Shown here in pieces: positions 5,607 to 7,592 of a stretch of DNA of 7,592 nucleotides. How positions within the stretch are numbered: position 1 is the first letter of the stretch; each line of letters opens with the position of its first letter. Under the pieces are notes generated by a model that saw only the letters and a program-made list of their open reading frames with translations, was not told where the DNA came from and made no database searches. Location: contig SLKB01000248.1 in NCBI GenBank assembly GCA_007134805.1, positions 1 through 7,592 on the forward strand, written 5' to 3'. The translations under genes and the position numbers were made by a program. This DNA is from Paracoccaceae bacterium. Lineage in GTDB: Bacteria > Pseudomonadota > Alphaproteobacteria > Rhodobacterales > Rhodobacteraceae.

Positions 5607-6220
5607 CAGTTGTCGCGGGGATCAAGGCTCTCGCCTTGATTGCGCACATCATCCTCGTCGATCCCGGCCGCGCCGATATCATCGAACAGCTCCGCAATCT
5701 CGAACTCGGCAGCGGCTTCTTCTTCCGCGGCGACATCCTGGATGGTCTTGCCGGCGGCCTGAAGCTCGGCCTCATCCTGTGAGCGGGCCACGTTCAATGT
5801 CACATCGACCTCGACTTCCGGGTGCAGCGTGATCTGCGCCTTGTGAAGGCCAAGCGTCTTGATCGGCGTACCGATGATGATCTGGCGGCGTTCGACCTTG
5901 AAGCCCGCCGCGTCCAGCAGATCGGCCACATCCCGAGGGCTGACCGACCCGTAAAGGGCCCCGCCATCCGAGGCCTGCCGGATCACGACATATTTCGTGC
6001 CGTCCAGCTTGGCGCCGAGCGCCTCGGCTTCCTTGCGGGTCTCGAGGTTCTGGGCTTCCAGTTCGACCTTGCGGGTCTCGAAGGATGCGATGTTGTCCTG
6101 CGAGGCGCGCAGCGCCTTGCCTTGAGGCAGCAGGTAGTTGCGCGCATAGCCAGGCTTGACCGAGACGACATCGCCCATCTGCCCCAGCTTTGCCACGCGT
6201 TCCAGAAGGATCACTTGCAT
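5606..6220 (-). CDS. rplI: 50S ribosomal protein L9
   Basis: The 204-residue protein is L9, which binds 23S rRNA at the base of the L1 stalk and reaches towards neighbouring ribosomes. The N-terminal domain shows the L9 signature [22 protein letters not shown] split over residues 11-32 (key residues G13, G16, G24-Y25, R27-N28-Y29). A charged connecting helix follows (about 40-75) and then the C-terminal domain with [14 protein letters not shown]. Beyond about residue 147 there is an extra tail of some 57 residues rich in Glu, Asp and Ala, giving a length above the roughly 150 of E. coli but usual, as I recall, in alphaproteobacteria. It is the last gene of rpsF-rpsR-rplI, 13 nt after rpsR, with Shine-Dalgarno GGAG 9 nt before its ATG. 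Confidence 0.97.
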   Translation of the reverse strand: MQVILLERVAKLGQMGDVVSVKPGYARNYLLPQGKALRASQDNIASFETRKVELEAQNLETRKEAEALGAKLDGTKYVVIRQASDGGALYGSVSPRDVADLLDAAGFKVERRQIIIGTPIKTLGLHKAQITLHPEVEVDVTLNVARSQDEAELQAAGKTIQDVAAEEEAAAEFEIAELFDDIGAAGIDEDDVRNQGESLDPRDN

Positions 6221-6228
6221 GGGTCCGG

Positions 6229-6236
6229 TCTCCTTA
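6229..6236 (-). promoter_or_regulatory. rplI ribosome-binding site overlapping rpsR stop
   Basis: TAAGGAGA on the minus strand: the TAA is the rpsR stop codon and GGAG is the rplI Shine-Dalgarno, 9 nt before ATG 6220. A ribosome ending rpsR is placed directly on the rplI initiation site, favouring coupled translation. Confidence 0.8.
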
Positions 6237-6461
6237 TTTCACGGCATAGGGCAGAAGCGCGAGGAAGCGCGCGCGCTTGATCGCCCGCGCCAGTTCGCGC
6301 TGCTTCTTCGACGAGACGGCCGTGATGCGCGAAGGCACGATCTTGCCGCGCTCGGAAATGTAGCGCTGCAGCAGGCGGGTGTCCTTGTAGTCGATCTTCG
6401 GTGCGCTGTCGCCCGAGAAGGGGCAGACCTTGCGACGGCGGAAAAACGGTTTTGCAGCCAT
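6234..6461 (-). CDS. rpsR: 30S ribosomal protein S18
   Basis: The 75-residue protein is S18, which forms a heterodimer with S6 and binds the 16S rRNA central domain in the 30S platform. The sequence shows the basic [10 protein letters not shown] start (residues 6-15), [25 protein letters not shown] in the middle (key residues Y25, L30-L31, G39-K40-I41, R44-I45-T46) and [20 protein letters not shown] near the C-terminus. The length is standard. It sits 13 nt after rpsF and 13 nt before rplI, with a strong AAGGAGG Shine-Dalgarno 8 nt from the ATG. No ssb or priB gene lies between rpsF and rpsR, unlike the arrangement in Firmicutes or enterics. Confidence 0.97.
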   Translation of the reverse strand: MAAKPFFRRRKVCPFSGDSAPKIDYKDTRLLQRYISERGKIVPSRITAVSSKKQRELARAIKRARFLALLPYAVK

Positions 6462-6469
6462 GGATCAGC

Positions 6470-6477
6470 CCTCCTTA
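6470..6477 (-). promoter_or_regulatory. rpsR ribosome-binding site overlapping rpsF stop
   Basis: TAAGGAGG on the minus strand combines the rpsF stop codon with a near-perfect Shine-Dalgarno 8 nt before ATG 6461. It has the same design as the rpsR-rplI junction and the same 13-nt gap between genes. Confidence 0.8.
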
Positions 6478-6828
6478 TGACGCGCGGCGGCGCGGTTCGC
6501 GCTCGTCGCGTTTCTGCATCTGGACCGAGGGCCCGTCTTCATGCGCATCGACCTTGACCGTCAGCACGCGCATCACATCGTCATGCAGGCGCATCAGACG
6601 CTCCATTTCCTGCACGGCGCTTGCAGGCGCATCGGTGCGCAGGAAGGCGTAATGCCCCTTGCGGTTCTTGTTGATCTTGTAGGCCATGGTCTTGACGCCC
6701 CAATACTCGTTATCAACGAGCGTTCCGCCATTATCGGCGAGGATGGCGCCAAAATGTTCGATCAGCGCCTCGGCCTGTGTGTTCGACAGATCCTGACGCG
6801 CGATCATGACATGCTCGTACAGCGGCAT
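6475..6828 (-). CDS. rpsF: 30S ribosomal protein S6
   Basis: The 117-residue protein is S6, the partner of S18 in the 30S platform. Family-typical stretches are MPLYEHVMIARQDLS at the N-terminus, EYWGVKTMAYKINKNRKGHYAF in the middle (key residues W43-G44, K46, A49-Y50, G58-H59-Y60) and the LMRLHDDVMRVLTVKVD helix-strand. The C-terminal tail is basic and charged (QKRDEREPRRRAS). I placed the start at ATG 6828 because MPLYEHV is the family N-terminus and GGAG at 6834-6837 lies 5 nt upstream; an upstream in-frame start at 6873 has no such support. It is the first gene of the operon, and its leader up to the divergent deoC contains strong inverted repeats that may allow S6:S18 autoregulation (inference). 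Confidence 0.96.
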   Translation of the reverse strand: MPLYEHVMIARQDLSNTQAEALIEHFGAILADNGGTLVDNEYWGVKTMAYKINKNRKGHYAFLRTDAPASAVQEMERLMRLHDDVMRVLTVKVDAHEDGPSVQMQKRDEREPRRRAS

Positions 6829-6915
6829 GCGATCTCCATTCATGTCTCGGGTGCATTTCAAAAGACAAGGCATGCTTCCCGCCCCTGTCTACGAGAGCTG
6901 CACCGGTGCGATACC

Positions 6916-6952
6916 TTGCGGGAAGTGAGTGGGCGTTAGCAGCTTCCCGCAA
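6916..6952 (-). promoter_or_regulatory. Long inverted repeat in rpsF upstream region
   Basis: TTGCGGGAAG (6916-6925) and CTTCCCGCAA (6943-6952) are perfect 10-bp inverted repeats with a 17-nt loop, 88 nt upstream of rpsF. Further dyads lie closer to the gene: the palindrome GCACCGGTGC at 6900-6909, and AGACAGG / CCTTGTCT, a 7-bp stem with one bulge, around 6862-6890. If transcribed they would give a structured leader; as DNA they could be operators. S6:S18 autoregulatory leaders are known in other bacteria; I could not confirm their consensus here. Confidence 0.4.
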
Positions 6953-6961
6953 TCTGCGCAA

Positions 6962-7003
6962 GGGGCAGGGCGGGTTGGGGGAAGGGCGGGTTGGGGGAAG
7001 GGG
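6962..7003 (+). repeat. G-tract array with tandem 16-bp repeat
   Basis: The plus strand carries eight runs of three to five G separated by one or two bases (6962-6965, 6968-6970, 6972-6974, 6977-6981, 6984-6986, 6988-6990, 6993-6997, 7000-7003). Within this, GGGCGGGTTGGGGGAA is repeated exactly at 6968-6983 and 6984-6999. Two adjacent four-run G-quadruplexes are possible. It lies directly upstream of the candidate deoC -35 and would be C-rich in any rpsF leader. Confidence 0.85.
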
Positions 7004-7004
7004 A

Positions 7005-7033
7005 TTGCCCAGCCGTCTCGGGCCGCGCATAGT
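7005..7033 (+). promoter_or_regulatory. Candidate deoC promoter
   Basis: TTGCCC (7005-7010) and CATAGT (7028-7033) are separated by 17 bp; each matches the housekeeping consensus at four of six positions. The predicted start near 7040 would leave a short leader containing AGGA (7054-7057), 5 nt before the deoC ATG. The G-tract array ends one base upstream of the -35. Confidence 0.35.
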
Positions 7034-7062
7034 GGCGCCGAAGCGTGACGAGCAGGATCCGA

Positions 7063-7592
7063 ATGCCGCAAACCCGAAACCCCGGCGCCCCCATCGATCT
7101 GGCGCAACTGCATCCTGTCAACCGCCCCGCTGCCGAGCGGCGGGTGGCAGGATTGGGTGCGCGGCGCAGCCTGAAGGGGAACCATCAGGCAGCGTGGCTC
7201 ATCAACGCCATTGCCTGCATGGATCTCACGACGCTGGCGGGTGATGACACGCCCGACCGGGTGCGCCGGCTGTGCGCGAAAGCCCGCAGCCCGCTTGCCG
7301 AGCACATCGTCGTGGGGCTCGGCCTGCCCGAGATGCCGCGTGTGGGTGCGGTCTGCGTCTATCCGACCCTCGTCAGCGCCGCCTGCAAGGCGCTGGAGGG
7401 GTCCGGCATTCCGGTCGCCTCGGTGGCGACCGGGTTTCCCGCAGGGCTCATGCCGCTCGATCTGCGTCTGGACGAGATCCGCTATGCCGTCGACCAGGGC
7501 GCGTCCGAGATCGATGTGGTGATCACCCGCGCCCATGTGCTGGGCGGAGCGTGGCAGGCGCTGCATGACGAGATCGCTGCCATGCGCGCGGC
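7063..7592 (+). CDS. deoC: Deoxyribose-phosphate aldolase, N-terminal part
   Basis: The open frame runs off the right edge; 176 residues are visible, roughly half of the alphaproteobacterial enzyme (about 320). DeoC is a class I aldolase that splits 2-deoxyribose 5-phosphate into glyceraldehyde 3-phosphate and acetaldehyde in deoxynucleoside catabolism. Recognisable stretches are ACMDLTTLAGDDTPDRV (51-67), VGAVCVYPTLVSAA (94-107), GSGIPVASVATGFPAGL (113-129) and the active-site strand GASEIDVVI (146-154), where D151 matches the catalytic Asp102 of E. coli DeoC. The Schiff-base lysine lies beyond the window. The start at ATG 7063 is preceded by AGGA at 5 nt; an in-frame TAG at 7030 limits extension, leaving GTG 7045 as the only alternative, without a ribosome-binding site. 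It is the only plus-strand gene and is divergent from rpsF. Confidence 0.93.
   Translation, partial: MPQTRNPGAPIDLAQLHPVNRPAAERRVAGLGARRSLKGNHQAAWLINAIACMDLTTLAGDDTPDRVRRLCAKARSPLAEHIVVGLGLPEMPRVGAVCVYPTLVSAACKALEGSGIPVASVATGFPAGLMPLDLRLDEIRYAVDQGASEIDVVITRAHVLGGAWQALHDEIAAMRA

Noticed and set aside
5400..5782. Small plus-strand frames in the rplI-ArsR interval as possible peptides.
   Set aside because: They run into rplI antisense, lack a clear ribosome-binding site and have no family likeness. A non-coding transcript is the more plausible possibility.
6962..7003. CRISPR-like or transposon-end repeat.
   Set aside because: There are only two head-to-tail copies with no spacers and no nearby cas or transposase gene; simple tandem duplication explains it.
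6889..7566. A 225-codon minus-strand frame upstream of rpsF.
   Set aside because: It is antisense to deoC, whose plus-strand frame shows conserved aldolase motifs up to the window edge.

Overview
The window is GC-rich, densely coded chromosomal DNA from an alphaproteobacterium, most likely a Rhodobacterales/Rhodobacteraceae member. The evidence is the protein families and their order: UPF0262 next to a low-molecular-weight phosphatase; infA-maf-RNase E/G-yacG; rpsF-rpsR-rplI with a long acidic L9 tail; and an alphaproteobacterial-type DeoC. The species assignment is inference. Every gene except deoC lies on the minus strand. No tRNA, rRNA, transposase or CRISPR array was seen.

Layout from right to left along minus-strand transcription. 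(1) 6829-7062 is a divergent region between rpsF (minus) and deoC (plus). It holds a run of eight G-tracts, including an exact 16-bp tandem duplication, and a perfect 10-bp inverted repeat in the rpsF leader. (2) rpsF-rpsR-rplI (6828 to 5606) is a compact ribosomal-protein operon. Both internal gaps are 13 nt, and each upstream TAA stop is embedded in a strong Shine-Dalgarno (TAAGGAG). It ends in a 9-bp hairpin. (3) 5248-5605 has no convincing gene. It carries two hairpin clusters, an AT-rich stretch with an imperfect CATTTTC-N8-GAATATG dyad, and a -10-like GATAAT for the next gene. (4) 5247-4867 encodes an ArsR-family regulator. Its two cysteines, 66 residues apart, match the persulfide-sensing SqrR/BigR type. 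(5) 4756-1940 holds UPF0262, a phosphatase, a SnoaL/NTF2-like protein, a GNAT acetyltransferase and a carbon-nitrogen hydrolase. The first two genes abut with no gap and each later junction is a 4-nt ATGA overlap, so the five genes are probably co-transcribed and translationally coupled. (6) 1872-1 holds infA, maf, a short RNase E/G-type protein and the first codons of yacG, again with tiny gaps or 4-nt overlaps.

The housekeeping parts cover translation initiation (IF-1), ribosome assembly (S6, S18, L9), noncanonical nucleotide clean-up (Maf), RNA processing (RNase E/G) and deoxynucleoside catabolism (DeoC). The accessory part is the SnoaL-GNAT-CN-hydrolase cassette between the phosphatase and infA, whose substrate is unknown. 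The points most worth a second look are this cassette, the SqrR/BigR-like regulator with a candidate operator but no visible sulfur gene beside it, the inverted-repeat cluster before UPF0262, the G-tract array before deoC, and the RNase E/G that stops just before its expected zinc link and overlaps the zinc protein YacG.
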